Assembly (NCBI RefSeq): GCF_006636205.1
Contig: NZ_VIGB01000003.1
Span: 2,790,001-2,854,000 of the forward strand
Direction: 5' to 3'
Source: Kitasatospora acidiphila
GTDB taxonomy: Bacteria; Actinomycetota; Actinomycetes; Streptomycetales; Streptomycetaceae
DNA length: 64,000 nucleotides
How positions within the stretch are numbered: the stretch's first letter is position 1; the number at the start of each line of letters is the position of its first letter. A program made the position numbers and the translations under genes. Under the pieces are notes generated by a model. That model searched no databases. It was not told the origin of the DNA and saw nothing but the letters and a program-made list of their open reading frames with translations. Shown here piece by piece: positions 42,779 to 51,460 of the stretch.

Positions 42779-44371
42779 ATGACTACTCCGGCCCCCGGCA
42801 TCCCACTGCGTCATCTACTGATGTCGCTTGGCGAACCTCTGGTCGAACTCCAGGCCGCCCCGGCCGGGTTGGACGTGCCGGTGCGCGAGGTGGCGATCCT
42901 CGACCCCGAGGATCCGGCCACCGCCGCCACCGGCGAACTGGTGCTGGCGATCGGCGCCCGCGGCCGCGCCGCACTGCCCGCGCTGCGCGCCGCCGGACGG
43001 GCCCGAGCGGCCGCCGTCGCCGTCAAGCTGGACGCCCCCGGGCAGGCCGACGCGCTGCGCGAAGCCGCCACCGAGGCCGGCGTGGCACTGCTGTCGGTGC
43101 GCCGGGAGACCCGCTGGGAGCACCTGGACGCGCTGGCCCGCGCCATCATCAGCGGGCCGGACGCGCCGGAGACCGCCGAGCACAACGCCGGCGACCTCTT
43201 CTCGCTCGCCCAGACCACGGCCGTGCTCACCGGCGGCATCGTATCCATCGAGGACACCTCCAGCCGGGTCCTCGCCTACTCCCGCTCCGCCGACTCCGAC
43301 GAGGTCGACGACCTGCGGCGGCTCTCCATCCTCGGCTGGCAGGGCCCCGAGCCCTACCTGTCCAAGCTGCGCGAGTGGGGCGTCTTCCAGCACCTGCGCA
43401 GCTCGGACAGCGTGATCGCGGTCGAGCCGCACCCCGAACTCGGCCTGCGGCGCCGACTCGCCATCGGCATCCGAGCCGGCGCACAACCGCTCGGCACCAT
43501 CTGGGTGCAGGAGGGCTCCCGGCCGCTCGCCCCGCAGGCCGAGCAGGCGCTGGTCGGCGCCGCCCGGGTGGCCGCCGCGCAGCTGGTGCGCCGGCGGCGC
43601 GAGCTCTCGGCCGACGTGCGGCTCACCCAGACCCTGCTGACCGGCCTGCTCGAAGGCAGCACCGGGCCGCAGTCGCTCGCCACCCACCTCGGGCTGCACC
43701 CGCAGCGCCCGGCCACCGTGCTCGGCTACGCGGCGGTCGGCGGCGACACCGCCCGGGCCGACGTGACCGGCCTGATCTCGGTCCACACCGCAGCCCGGCA
43801 CCGCAGCGCGCTGCTCGCGCCGATCGACTCGCGGATCTACGTGCTGCTGCCCGACCTGCCGGCCGCGCTGCCGGTGGCCACCGTGCGGGGCTGGGCCCAG
43901 GAGGTGGTCGACGCGGCCCGCGACCACCTGGGCGTGCAGCTGCGCGCGGCGATCGGCAGCACCGTGCCCGGGCTGGCCCGGGTGCCCGAATCCCGCGCGC
44001 AGGCCGACCGGATCCTGGACGCGATGGGGCGCGGCGGGGTGATGCCGGAGGTCGCCGCGCTGAGCGACGTGCAGGCCGAGGTGCTGGTCAGCGAGACGCT
44101 GGCGCTGCTCCAGGAGCGGCCCGAGCTGCGCGACCCGCGACTGGCTGCGCTCACCGACTACGACGCCCGGCACGGCACCCGGCTCGCCGAATCGGTGCTG
44201 GCCTGGCTGGACGCGCTGGGCGAGGTGCGGGTCGCGGCACAGGTGCTGCACATCCACCCGAACACCCTGCGGTACCGGGTCCGGCGGGCCGAGCAGCTGA
44301 CCGGGATCGACCTGGCGCAGCCGCAGCAGCGGCTGCTGGCGATGCTGCAACTGCGCTTGCCCAGCGCCTAG
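42779..44371 (+). CDS. PucR/CdaR-type transcriptional regulator of proline use
   Basis: A 530-residue regulator with an N-terminal PucR ligand domain (PLRHLLMSLGEPLVELQAAP), a GAF-like middle and a C-terminal PucR helix-turn-helix (VRVAAQVLHIHPNTLRYRVR). This matches the PutR-type activators divergent from proline-catabolic genes in Streptomyces. Start ATG 42779. The 169-bp region shared with pruA carries the promoters. Confidence 0.92.
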   Translation: MTTPAPGIPLRHLLMSLGEPLVELQAAPAGLDVPVREVAILDPEDPATAATGELVLAIGARGRAALPALRAAGRARAAAVAVKLDAPGQADALREAATEAGVALLSVRRETRWEHLDALARAIISGPDAPETAEHNAGDLFSLAQTTAVLTGGIVSIEDTSSRVLAYSRSADSDEVDDLRRLSILGWQGPEPYLSKLREWGVFQHLRSSDSVIAVEPHPELGLRRRLAIGIRAGAQPLGTIWVQEGSRPLAPQAEQALVGAARVAAAQLVRRRRELSADVRLTQTLLTGLLEGSTGPQSLATHLGLHPQRPATVLGYAAVGGDTARADVTGLISVHTAARHRSALLAPIDSRIYVLLPDLPAALPVATVRGWAQEVVDAARDHLGVQLRAAIGSTVPGLARVPESRAQADRILDAMGRGGVMPEVAALSDVQAEVLVSETLALLQERPELRDPRLAALTDYDARHGTRLAESVLAWLDALGEVRVAAQVLHIHPNTLRYRVRRAEQLTGIDLAQPQQRLLAMLQLRLPSA

Positions 44372-44394
44372 TTGCCGACGTGGTGGCGAAACGA

Positions 44395-44428
44395 GCAGGG
44401 GCCCTGGTCGGTTGACCAGGGCCCCTGC
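44395..44428. terminator. Bidirectional terminator between PucR and tRNA-Val
   Basis: A 15-bp perfect stem, GCAGGGGCCCTGGTC (44395-44409) with 44414-44428, and loop GGTT. It lies 24 bp after the PucR stop and 13 bp after the tRNA 3-prime end (minus direction). Confidence 0.88.
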
Positions 44429-44440
44429 TGCGCAATCCGG

Positions 44441-44512
44441 TGGGCGATACTGGGATCGAACCAGTGACCCCTTCGGTGTGAACGAAGTGCTCTCCCGCTG
44501 AGCTAATCGCCC
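44441..44512 (-). tRNA. tRNA-Val (anticodon CAC)
   Basis: The reverse strand folds as a full cloverleaf: acceptor GGGCGAT/ATCGCCC, D arm GCTC-AGCGGGA-GAGC, anticodon stem CTTCG with loop TTCACAC (anticodon CAC, reading GUG), and T arm ACTGG-TTCGATC-CCAGT. The discriminator is A. CCA is not encoded, as is common in Streptomyces. No flanking integrase or duplicated 3-prime end is seen. Confidence 0.96.
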
Positions 44513-44563
44513 GGGTGCAGGGAAAACCTTATCCCATCCGCGGCACTGCACCCCACGCCCCCC

Positions 44564-45709
44564 TCACCGCCGCCGCTGCCGCCGCCAGATGTCCCAGGCG
44601 GCCAGCCAGCACGCCTCCGCCTCCGGGTCGCCACCGCGCTCCCGCACCCGCACCCAGGCCTGGTGCGCGGACAGGCTGGGCACCTGGCTGGCGAAGACCG
44701 TGTAGCGGATCGCCTCCTCCACCGCCGCCCGGCCCTCCTCCGAACCCACCAGCCAGTCCGCCTGATCGGCCAGCCGGCAGAGCTGGCCCACCATCAGCTC
44801 CAGTGCGGCCCGTGCCTCGCTGCGGCTCTCCGAGGCGTAGTGCATCTGCTGGCGCATCGCCGCCGACCAGTGCTCCACCGGCTCGCCGACCCGCAGCCGC
44901 CGCGGCAGCCGGGCCCGGCCGTCGGAGAGCCGGTGGGCCCGCTCGGCCAGCGCCCGCTCCACGCTGGACTCCACCAGCAGCCGGTGCGCGTCCAGGCCGG
45001 TCAGCGCCGCGTGCCCGCGCCGGGCCTGGGCGATCCGGGCCTGCCGACCCGTCTCCAGCTGGCGCAGCAGCTCGGTGCGGCCGGTCAGGTAGCGGTCGCA
45101 GTCCGGCCCGCTCAGCCGGTCCAGCTCCACATCGCCCGGTGCCACCCCGCGCCCGCAGAGCAGCACCACCGAGCCCTCCACGGTCAGCCGCCCGGCCCAG
45201 ACGGTGCGGGAGTGGCCGCCCGCCCCGGGGCCGCTGCCGCGCTCCTCGTGGATCTGCACCGGCACCGGCTCGCCGTCCACGTTGATCCACTCCCGCAGGG
45301 TGCGGATCCGGGAGGGGCAGTCGCCCTCGTCCAGCCCGAGGTACTCGTAGATCCGGTCGCGCTCCCGCTCGATCAGCTCCTCCGGCTCCGGCATCGAGGT
45401 GTAGCGCTCGATGCCCGGCTGGTAGGTGCGCACCGTGACGTACGGGCCGTCCAGCGAGCTCCAGTCGCCCGACCGCACCTCGAACCAGGAGACCTCGTCG
45501 CCGAGCATCTCGTAGTCGCTCAGCGCGTCACTGTCCACGACCGCCGTCCGGCCGGCCACCGGCGGCACGCCCCGGGCGCCCCGGCCGGACCGGTCCACCC
45601 CGTAGACCTGGAAGTCCAGTTCCTCGAAGACCGCCCGCACCGCCCGCTCCTGACCCCGCAGGTGCTCCTCGCCCGACTCCACCGCCCAGCTCTCACCGCT
45701 GATCGCCAC
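44564..45709 (-). CDS. Actinomycete-specific protein of unknown function
   Basis: A 381-residue soluble protein. Residues 1-200 are acidic and beta-rich (ELDFQVYGVDRSGRG, VSWFEVRSGDWSSLDGPYVT, TVWAGRLTVEGSVVLLCGRG). Residues 200-381 are helical and Arg/Glu-rich (SSVERALAERAHRLSDGRAR, AALELMVGQLCRLADQADWL). I recognise no named family. GTG 45709 is chosen because GGGGGAG lies about nine bases upstream and conserved-looking sequence starts there. It lies downstream of no other gene; tRNA-Val follows it. Confidence 0.75.
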   Translation of the reverse strand: MAISGESWAVESGEEHLRGQERAVRAVFEELDFQVYGVDRSGRGARGVPPVAGRTAVVDSDALSDYEMLGDEVSWFEVRSGDWSSLDGPYVTVRTYQPGIERYTSMPEPEELIERERDRIYEYLGLDEGDCPSRIRTLREWINVDGEPVPVQIHEERGSGPGAGGHSRTVWAGRLTVEGSVVLLCGRGVAPGDVELDRLSGPDCDRYLTGRTELLRQLETGRQARIAQARRGHAALTGLDAHRLLVESSVERALAERAHRLSDGRARLPRRLRVGEPVEHWSAAMRQQMHYASESRSEARAALELMVGQLCRLADQADWLVGSEEGRAAVEEAIRYTVFASQVPSLSAHQAWVRVRERGGDPEAEACWLAAWDIWRRQRRR

Positions 45710-45987
45710 TTTCGCCGCTCCCCCGGTCTCGCCGTTCCTCGATCCGCGGCCGGGCCCCGCCAGGCGCGGACCGCGTCCGCCCACGATACGTGCGCTCGAC
45801 CTGGCGGGCCATCAGCTTCCCTCGTACGGCTGGCAGATCCCGCGACCCCGCCCGTCCCGCCCCGGGCCGGGCCTATGGTGGCGGTGCCCACGCCCACTCG
45901 GGGCCGGTGCTCGCGGTGAACCCCTCCCGGGTCCACCGCGTACCCCTGGGTGGCCGCCGTGGGCCAGGGAGTTCTCCGGGAGTCGCC

Positions 45988-46470
45988 ATGGACCTGAACC
46001 GGTACCGGCTGGTCAGCGTCTGGCTGCTGCCCGCCCCACCGCGCGAGGTCTACCGGGCGCTGCGGGACGTACCGCAGTACCCGCACTGGTGGCCGCAGGT
46101 GCGCGAGGTGCGGCGGCTGGACGACCACACCGGGCGGCTGCGGATACGCTCGCTGCTGCCCTACCAGTTGCTGCTCACGGTGCGGGAGCGCCACCAGGAC
46201 GAGGCCGGCGGGGTGCTGGAAGCGTCGCTGGACGGGGACCTGGTCGGCTGGTCCCGGTGGACGGTCGGCGCGGACGGGCCGTCGGCCAGCCGCGCCGTCT
46301 TCGAGCAGGACGTCCGGCCCGGCAAGCCGCTGATGCGGCGGCTGGCGCTGCCCGGGCGGCCGCTCTTCCTGCTCAACCACGCGGCGATGATGCGCGCCGG
46401 GGAGCGCGGGCTGCGGCGCCGGCTGCTCGGCTCCCCGGATGGCTCCGTCAGTTCCGGGACCGGGCCTTGA
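45988..46470 (+). CDS. SRPBCC-superfamily protein
   Basis: A 160-residue START/SRPBCC-fold protein (APPREVYRALRDVPQYPHWW, RLRIRSLLPYQLLLTVRERH, ASLDGDLVGWSRWTV). These bind hydrophobic ligands, and some are polyketide cyclases. The ligand is unknown. ATG 45988 follows CTCCGGGAGTCGCC. Its end overlaps the convergent gene by 23 bp. Confidence 0.85.
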   Translation: MDLNRYRLVSVWLLPAPPREVYRALRDVPQYPHWWPQVREVRRLDDHTGRLRIRSLLPYQLLLTVRERHQDEAGGVLEASLDGDLVGWSRWTVGADGPSASRAVFEQDVRPGKPLMRRLALPGRPLFLLNHAAMMRAGERGLRRRLLGSPDGSVSSGTGP

Positions 46471-48091
46471 AGGCCGCCTTGCGGGCCTCCTTCGCCACCC
46501 GCTTGTCCGGGTGCAGCTCGCCGATCGTCTCCAACACCTGTGCGGTGTACGGATGTTCAACCCGCCACAGCTCGCCGAAGAAGCCCGCCGGGTCATCGGC
46601 CACCGGCATCCGGGCGATCAGCTCGCGCTCCAGTTCGGCGTCCCCTCCGAGGTCCAGCAGCTGCCCGGCGTAGGTGTCCACGGTGGTCCACAGCACCATC
46701 GGGCGGTCCGGCTCCGGCACGTCGGAGGCGCCCTGGGAGAGCAGCAGGGCCCGGGCGGCGCCGCCCAGCTCCCGGTCGTCCAGCACCTCGCGCACCGCCG
46801 GCTCGACCGCCGCGCCGAGCTCGCCGATCGCCAGCTGGGCCAGCATCCGGCGCAGCGGGGCCACCGGGTCGTTGCCCCGGGCCGCCTCCAGCAGCTCGCG
46901 GGCGGCGCCGACCGGCTCGCGGCCGACCAGCCAGACCTGGATCTCCTGCTCCGGCAGCACATTGACGGCCTCGGCGATGCCCTGCAGCAGCGCGGCGGCG
47001 TCACCGGTGGCGTACTCGCCGATCAGCGGGGCGTCATAGCCCTTGTCCAGCAGCCACTGGCGGATGCCGTACTGGCCCAGCGGGGTCAGCTTGACCAGGC
47101 CGAACCGGGCCGCCTCCGCGTCGTCCGCCTCGGGGCTCACGGCGGCCCGGGCCTCGGCCGCCTCGGCCTCCCCCTCGATCTCCTCCTCGGCCTCCTCGAA
47201 GAGCTCCGGGTCGATCGGCTGGTACTCCAGCAGGCCGATCTCCTCCAGGTCGGAGAGCATCGGGTCGAGGGCGACCATCACATCGGTGATGTCGCCGAGC
47301 ATCTCCTCGTCCGGCTCCTCGCCGTCCGGCACCACCAGCAGGGCGGCCAGCACGCCCAGCGGGACGGTCTCCTGGCCGGGCTGGGCGAACGCGGTGGCCT
47401 CGTAGAGCACCTGCAGGGCCTCGTCCAGCAGCTCGGCGGCCTCTGCCTGGACCTCCTCGTACTGGCTCAGCAGCTCCTCGGCCCGGTCCTCGTCGGCCTG
47501 CTCGCCCGCGTCCGGCTCGGAGTCCAGCGGCTCGATCTCGGCGGCCAGCTCGGTGACCACCTCGGCGGCGGACAGCCACAGCTCCAGCACCGCCTCCGCA
47601 TCGCCGGCCTCCACCGGGGCCAGCTCCTGGCTCGGGCCGGCCACCCGGTTGCCCTCGGCGTCGTGCGCGGGCACCACCAGCTCCAGGTCGCTCGCCAGCG
47701 ACCAGATCCGCAAGGCCTCCAGCACGCTGTCCTCGGGGACGTTGCCCTCGGCTGGGGCCAGGCCGAGGTGGCGGGCGGCGGCCACCTGGTCGGCCGGCAG
47801 CAGATCGCCGAGCTCGTCCACCGGGCGGGTCGGGGCCGCCCATCTGGCCAGCCGGACCGCCCGGGCCAGCAGCGGCACGGCGGCGGCCTGAGCGGCCAGC
47901 TCGCCCTCCGGCAGCAGGCGCACCGGCGGGACCAGCACCGGCTGGTCGTCGGCGTCCTCGTCGTCCTCGGAGCCGTGGGCGCCGTAGAGGTCGGCCAGCT
48001 CGAAGTCGGCGGGCAGCAGACTCTCCGCCGGCTGCGTTCCAGGCCCGGTCGCCGACGGGTGGTCCGGGTTCTTGCGGCGTCGTCCGGGCAT
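46448..48091 (-). CDS. Large acidic helical-repeat protein, unknown
   Basis: A 547-residue, strongly acidic, Ala/Leu/Glu-rich protein with no signal or membrane segment. Long helices predominate (EVQAEAAELLDEALQVLYEA, EEAEEEIEGEAEAAEAR). The C-terminal third (AARELLEAARGNDPVAPLRR, LAQLAIGELGAAVEPAVREV) suggests HEAT-like repeats. A homologue family occurs in Streptomyces genomes, with no function known to me. Start ATG 48091, last residues basic (KEARKAAFKARSRN). Confidence 0.78.
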   Translation of the reverse strand: MPGRRRKNPDHPSATGPGTQPAESLLPADFELADLYGAHGSEDDEDADDQPVLVPPVRLLPEGELAAQAAAVPLLARAVRLARWAAPTRPVDELGDLLPADQVAAARHLGLAPAEGNVPEDSVLEALRIWSLASDLELVVPAHDAEGNRVAGPSQELAPVEAGDAEAVLELWLSAAEVVTELAAEIEPLDSEPDAGEQADEDRAEELLSQYEEVQAEAAELLDEALQVLYEATAFAQPGQETVPLGVLAALLVVPDGEEPDEEMLGDITDVMVALDPMLSDLEEIGLLEYQPIDPELFEEAEEEIEGEAEAAEARAAVSPEADDAEAARFGLVKLTPLGQYGIRQWLLDKGYDAPLIGEYATGDAAALLQGIAEAVNVLPEQEIQVWLVGREPVGAARELLEAARGNDPVAPLRRMLAQLAIGELGAAVEPAVREVLDDRELGGAARALLLSQGASDVPEPDRPMVLWTTVDTYAGQLLDLGGDAELERELIARMPVADDPAGFFGELWRVEHPYTAQVLETIGELHPDKRVAKEARKAAFKARSRN

Positions 48092-48487
48092 CAGGAGCGG
48101 TCTCCTCAGGTGGGGTCTGCACTGCGATTCATGTGGGGGACTGCACTGCGATCAGCGTATCGGCCGACCAGGCGCCCGTGCCCTACCTACGGGGGCGCGT
48201 GCCGCCGCCGTACGCCTTTGCCGCACCACCACCGCTGATCGCGCCCCTGGCGCACCACCACGCTGCCTGTGCATCCGGCTCACCACCACACTGACCGCAC
48301 CTCTGGCCCACCACCATGCTGACCGCACCTGCCGCCACCAGCCCGTATCCTTGTGCGCTACTGCACATCACACCCCCGCACCACCTCGGCACCCCGCCCC
48401 CGGCCACCACAGCAGGCCACGGACGGACCGCCCCGGCACACCCCGCCGGCCCGGGGTGGCGCCCGGCCACATCAGGAGACCCCTGCC
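48092..48487. other. Intergenic region with short direct repeats
   Basis: No gene is seen in this 396-bp divergent promoter region. It contains CTGACCGCACCT at about 48291 and again 27 bp later, with many CCACCAC triplet runs. The promoters for both flanking genes presumably lie here, but none is clear. Confidence 0.45.
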
Positions 48488-49810
48488 ATGGCGGACCTCT
48501 CCCCCGCCGGCCCCGGCCTGCCCACAGGGCGGCTGACCGGTACCCGGCTCTCGGAGGCCCTGCTTCCCCTGGAGCTCGCCCCGCGCGGCCAACTCCAGCT
48601 CTCCGCGGTCAGCCGCTGGAACGCGGCACGCGGCATACGCGTCGGCCTGGTCGCCGCCGCCCTACTGCTCCTGCTGATCGGGGCCAACCTGGCCACCCCG
48701 GTCTACCCGCTGCTCCAGCAGCGCATGGGGCTGACGGCGCTCGACACCACGCTGCTCTTCACGATCTACGTCTTCGCGCTGATCCCGGTGCTCGCCGCGG
48801 TCGGCCACTGGTCCGACCTGCTCGGCCGCCGCGCCCTGATCCTGCCGGCCATCCTGCTGGCCGCCGGCGGCGACGCGCTCTTCGCCACCGCGCACGGCTT
48901 CGGCCAACTGGCCGCCGGACGCGCCGTCCAGGGCATCGCGGTGGCGCTCTCCACCGGCGCGGCCGGCGCGGCGCTCAGCGACCTGCTGCCCGACCACCAG
49001 ACGCTGGCCGCCAAGCTCACCCTGGCCTGCTCGGCGGGCGGCGTCGCGCTCGGCCCGATCGTCGGCGCGGCCCTGGTCACCAGCCGCGACCCGCTGCTCA
49101 CGCCGTTCCTGGTGCACGCGGTGGCGCTGGTCGCGCTCTGCATCCCGCTCGCCGTACTGCACCCGCGGCTGCCCGGCGCCCGCCGCCACCCCGCCGAACC
49201 GCCCCGGATCACCACCGCGCTGCACCTCAAGCCGCGCAAGCTGGTGCTGCCCGCGCAGGGCCGCCGGATGTTCCTACTGGCCGCCGCCGCGGGCTTCGTC
49301 TCCTACGCGGTGTTCGGGGTCTTCCTCAGCCTGGCGCCCGCCTTCTCGGCCCAGCTGCTGCACACCCACGCCCCGATGGCCGGCGCCGTCGTGGCCGCCC
49401 TGCTGCTGGGCTCCTCGGCCGGCGCCCAGCTGGTGATCCCGCCCACCAGCAGCCCCCGGCTGATCGCCCTCTTCATGACCGGCCTCGCGGCCGGCCTCAC
49501 CCTGGTCGTCCTCGCCGCCTACGCCCACCTGCCGGCCCTGCTCTTCATCGGCAGCGTCGTCGGCGGCGCCTGCCAGGGCATCGCCTTCCGCTCCCTCTTC
49601 ACCACGGCCATCGCCGCCATGGACCCCGCCAAGCGCGCCAGCGAGATGAGCGCCCTCTGGGTCATCGTCTACCTGGGCAGCTCCGCCCCCATCGTCGCCG
49701 TCGGCGCCCTGGCCCGCAGCTACGGGCTGCTGCCCGCGGTCAGCGGCTTCGCCGCCATCGCGGCAGCCGCCTGCCTGGCGCTGGCTGGGGCGGTAGTGCG
49801 GCGGCGGTAG
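48488..49810 (+). CDS. MFS transporter
   Basis: A 440-residue 12-helix major facilitator. Motif A variant GHWSDLLGRRALILPAILLA lies between helices 2 and 3. A cytoplasmic N-terminal tail of about 50 residues precedes helix 1. The substrate is unknown, and it resembles multidrug/sugar-efflux type exporters. Start ATG 48488 has AGGAG about ten bases upstream. It is convergent with the Uma2 gene. Confidence 0.9.
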   Translation: MADLSPAGPGLPTGRLTGTRLSEALLPLELAPRGQLQLSAVSRWNAARGIRVGLVAAALLLLLIGANLATPVYPLLQQRMGLTALDTTLLFTIYVFALIPVLAAVGHWSDLLGRRALILPAILLAAGGDALFATAHGFGQLAAGRAVQGIAVALSTGAAGAALSDLLPDHQTLAAKLTLACSAGGVALGPIVGAALVTSRDPLLTPFLVHAVALVALCIPLAVLHPRLPGARRHPAEPPRITTALHLKPRKLVLPAQGRRMFLLAAAAGFVSYAVFGVFLSLAPAFSAQLLHTHAPMAGAVVAALLLGSSAGAQLVIPPTSSPRLIALFMTGLAAGLTLVVLAAYAHLPALLFIGSVVGGACQGIAFRSLFTTAIAAMDPAKRASEMSALWVIVYLGSSAPIVAVGALARSYGLLPAVSGFAAIAAAACLALAGAVVRRR

Positions 49811-49816
49811 TGCGGG

Positions 49817-50470
49817 TCAGTCCGACCACGGACGCCAGAGCTCGGTGTTGATCTCGAAGCCGAAGGGCTCAGGCAGGTTCACCGGGTCACCGAACTTCCA
49901 CGTGCGGTTGGCCCGGTAACTGCCGGCCACCCGATCCGGCTCAGTGAAAAAGGTGACCCCGGGACGGCGTGGGTCTCGGTCGACCAGCAGGTAGTACGGG
50001 ATGCCACAGCGGGCGTAGCCGCTCCATTTGGTCGCGCGACGCCCGAGGACCGGCTCCCGATCGTTGTGAGCATTGGACTTCGAAGTGACCTCCACCACCA
50101 GGTCCAGCTGGCCGGGCGAGAGGAACAGCCGGTCCTCGGCCCGGCACCTGGCTGCGGTGTCCTTGGCCAGCAGGACCAGGTCGGGAATGTACCCGTCACC
50201 AATATCGACCAGGTCCAGGTTGATCGTCTGAACCACTGCCCACGGAAATGCGGGATCCATGACACCGGCAGTGACTACCGCACTCTGGATATCGCTGAGA
50301 ATCGCCGCGTGCGAGAACACGGGAGCGGGTGACACGACGATCTCCCCCCCGACCACCTCCACCCTCGTGCCGTCGTTCGGCATGTGCAGGTAGTCGTCGA
50401 GCTCGCCCCGTGCCCACATCGCGTACGGGGAGTCCGGCAACATCAAGTGCGCGATCGCAGCGATGGACAC
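49817..50470 (-). CDS. Uma2-family protein (second copy)
   Basis: A 217-residue Uma2/DUF820 protein: RVEVVGGEIVVSPAPVFSHA, YIPDLVLLAKD (acidic site), LVVEVTSKSNAHNDREP and YARCGIPYYLLVDRDPRRPG. It has low similarity to the copy at 23928 beyond these motifs, so the two are separate lineages. Start GTG 50470 has GGAGGGAG about eight bases upstream. Confidence 0.87.
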   Translation of the reverse strand: MSIAAIAHLMLPDSPYAMWARGELDDYLHMPNDGTRVEVVGGEIVVSPAPVFSHAAILSDIQSAVVTAGVMDPAFPWAVVQTINLDLVDIGDGYIPDLVLLAKDTAARCRAEDRLFLSPGQLDLVVEVTSKSNAHNDREPVLGRRATKWSGYARCGIPYYLLVDRDPRRPGVTFFTEPDRVAGSYRANRTWKFGDPVNLPEPFGFEINTELWRPWSD

Positions 50471-50521
50471 CTCGGCACTCCCTCCACGTTCGCGGTCCCA
50501 GCCTTGCCCACAGTACGCGCG

Positions 50522-50578
50522 AACGCCACTGCCGCGGACCCGAATCCCCCGAAGGAGCGAGTCCGCGGCAGCGGCGTT
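50522..50578. terminator. Terminator of the suf operon
   Basis: An 18-bp stem (50522-50539 with 50561-50578, one G:T pair) and a 21-base loop, 24 bp downstream of the last suf gene. It also precedes the Uma2 start. Confidence 0.72.
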
Positions 50579-50601
50579 GACGATCTAGAAAACCTACGAC
50601 C

Positions 50602-50970
50602 TCAGACGTTGAAGCCAAGCGCCCTCAGCTGCTCGCGGCCGTCGTCGGTGATCTTGTCCGGGCCCCACGGGGGCATCCAGACCCAGTTGATCCGGAGGTC
50701 CTTGACCAGGCCGTCGGTGGCGCTCTTGGCCTGGTCCTCGATGACGTCGGTGAGGGGGCAGGCGGCGGAGGTGAGGGTCATGTCGACGGTGGCGGTGTCG
50801 TCCTCGTCGATGTGGATGCCGTAGATCAGGCCGAGGTTGACCACGTCGATGCCGAGCTCGGGGTCGACCACGTCCATCAGGGCCTCGGTGAGGTCCTCGA
50901 CGGAGACGGTGCCGGCGGTGGTGCCGACGATGGCGACCGGGCCCTCCGGGGTCTCGGGGGTGTCACTCAT
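50602..50970 (-). CDS. Metal-sulfur cluster assembly factor (SufT-like, DUF59)
   Basis: A 122-residue DUF59/MIP18-type protein (EALMDVVDPELGIDVVNLGL, then the TSAACPLTD cysteine motif). Such proteins aid Fe-S cluster maturation or delivery. It is the last gene of the suf operon, 29 bp after sufU. Start ATG 50970. Confidence 0.92.
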   Translation of the reverse strand: MSDTPETPEGPVAIVGTTAGTVSVEDLTEALMDVVDPELGIDVVNLGLIYGIHIDEDDTATVDMTLTSAACPLTDVIEDQAKSATDGLVKDLRINWVWMPPWGPDKITDDGREQLRALGFNV

Positions 50971-50999
50971 GGGGTGGGAATCCTTCTGGTCGGGTGGGG

Positions 51000-51443
51000 T
51001 CAGGAGGGGTGGGCGGCCAGCGCCTTGGCGGTGGCGTCCTTCCAGGCCATCCAGCTGAGCAGGGCGCACTTGACGCGGGCCGGGAACTTGGAGACGCCGG
51101 CGAACGCGATGGCGTCCTCCAGCAGCTCCTCGTCGCCTTCGAGCTGGCCCTTGCTCTGCATCAGCTCCAGGAAGGCCTCCTGGATCTGCTGGGCCTCGCC
51201 GACCGGCTTGCCGACCAGCAGGTCGTTGAGCACCGAGGCGCTGGCCTGGCTGATCGAGCAGCCTTGCGACTCGTAGGAGACGTCCGCGACCACGGCGCCG
51301 TCCAGCCGCACCCGCAGGGTGATCTCGTCACCGCAGGTCGGGTTGACGTGGTGGACCTCGGCGTCACCGTCCCGCAGCCCCTTGCCGTGGGGGTTGCGGT
51401 AGTGGTCCAGGATGATCTCCTGGTACATCGAGTCGAGCTTCAT
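51000..51443 (-). CDS. sufU: SufU Fe-S scaffold / sulfur acceptor
   Basis: A 147-residue zinc-dependent SufU. The three ligand cysteines are in NPTCGDEI, SQGCSISQAS and VKCALLSWMAW, with D in the first motif as the fourth ligand. SufU receives persulfide from SufS. It follows sufS by 17 bp. Confidence 0.96.
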   Translation of the reverse strand: MKLDSMYQEIILDHYRNPHGKGLRDGDAEVHHVNPTCGDEITLRVRLDGAVVADVSYESQGCSISQASASVLNDLLVGKPVGEAQQIQEAFLELMQSKGQLEGDEELLEDAIAFAGVSKFPARVKCALLSWMAWKDATAKALAAHPS

Positions 51444-51460
51444 CTCACCAGTCCCTGTCC

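Noticed and set aside
43227-44435. Long antisense open frames across pruA, PucR, suf and other genes
   Set aside because: They are by-products of high third-position GC. They lack family matches and conflict with clear genes on the other strand.
44441-44512. tRNA-Val considered as an integration site
   Set aside because: No integrase gene, no excision gene and no repeated tRNA 3-prime end is found nearby.
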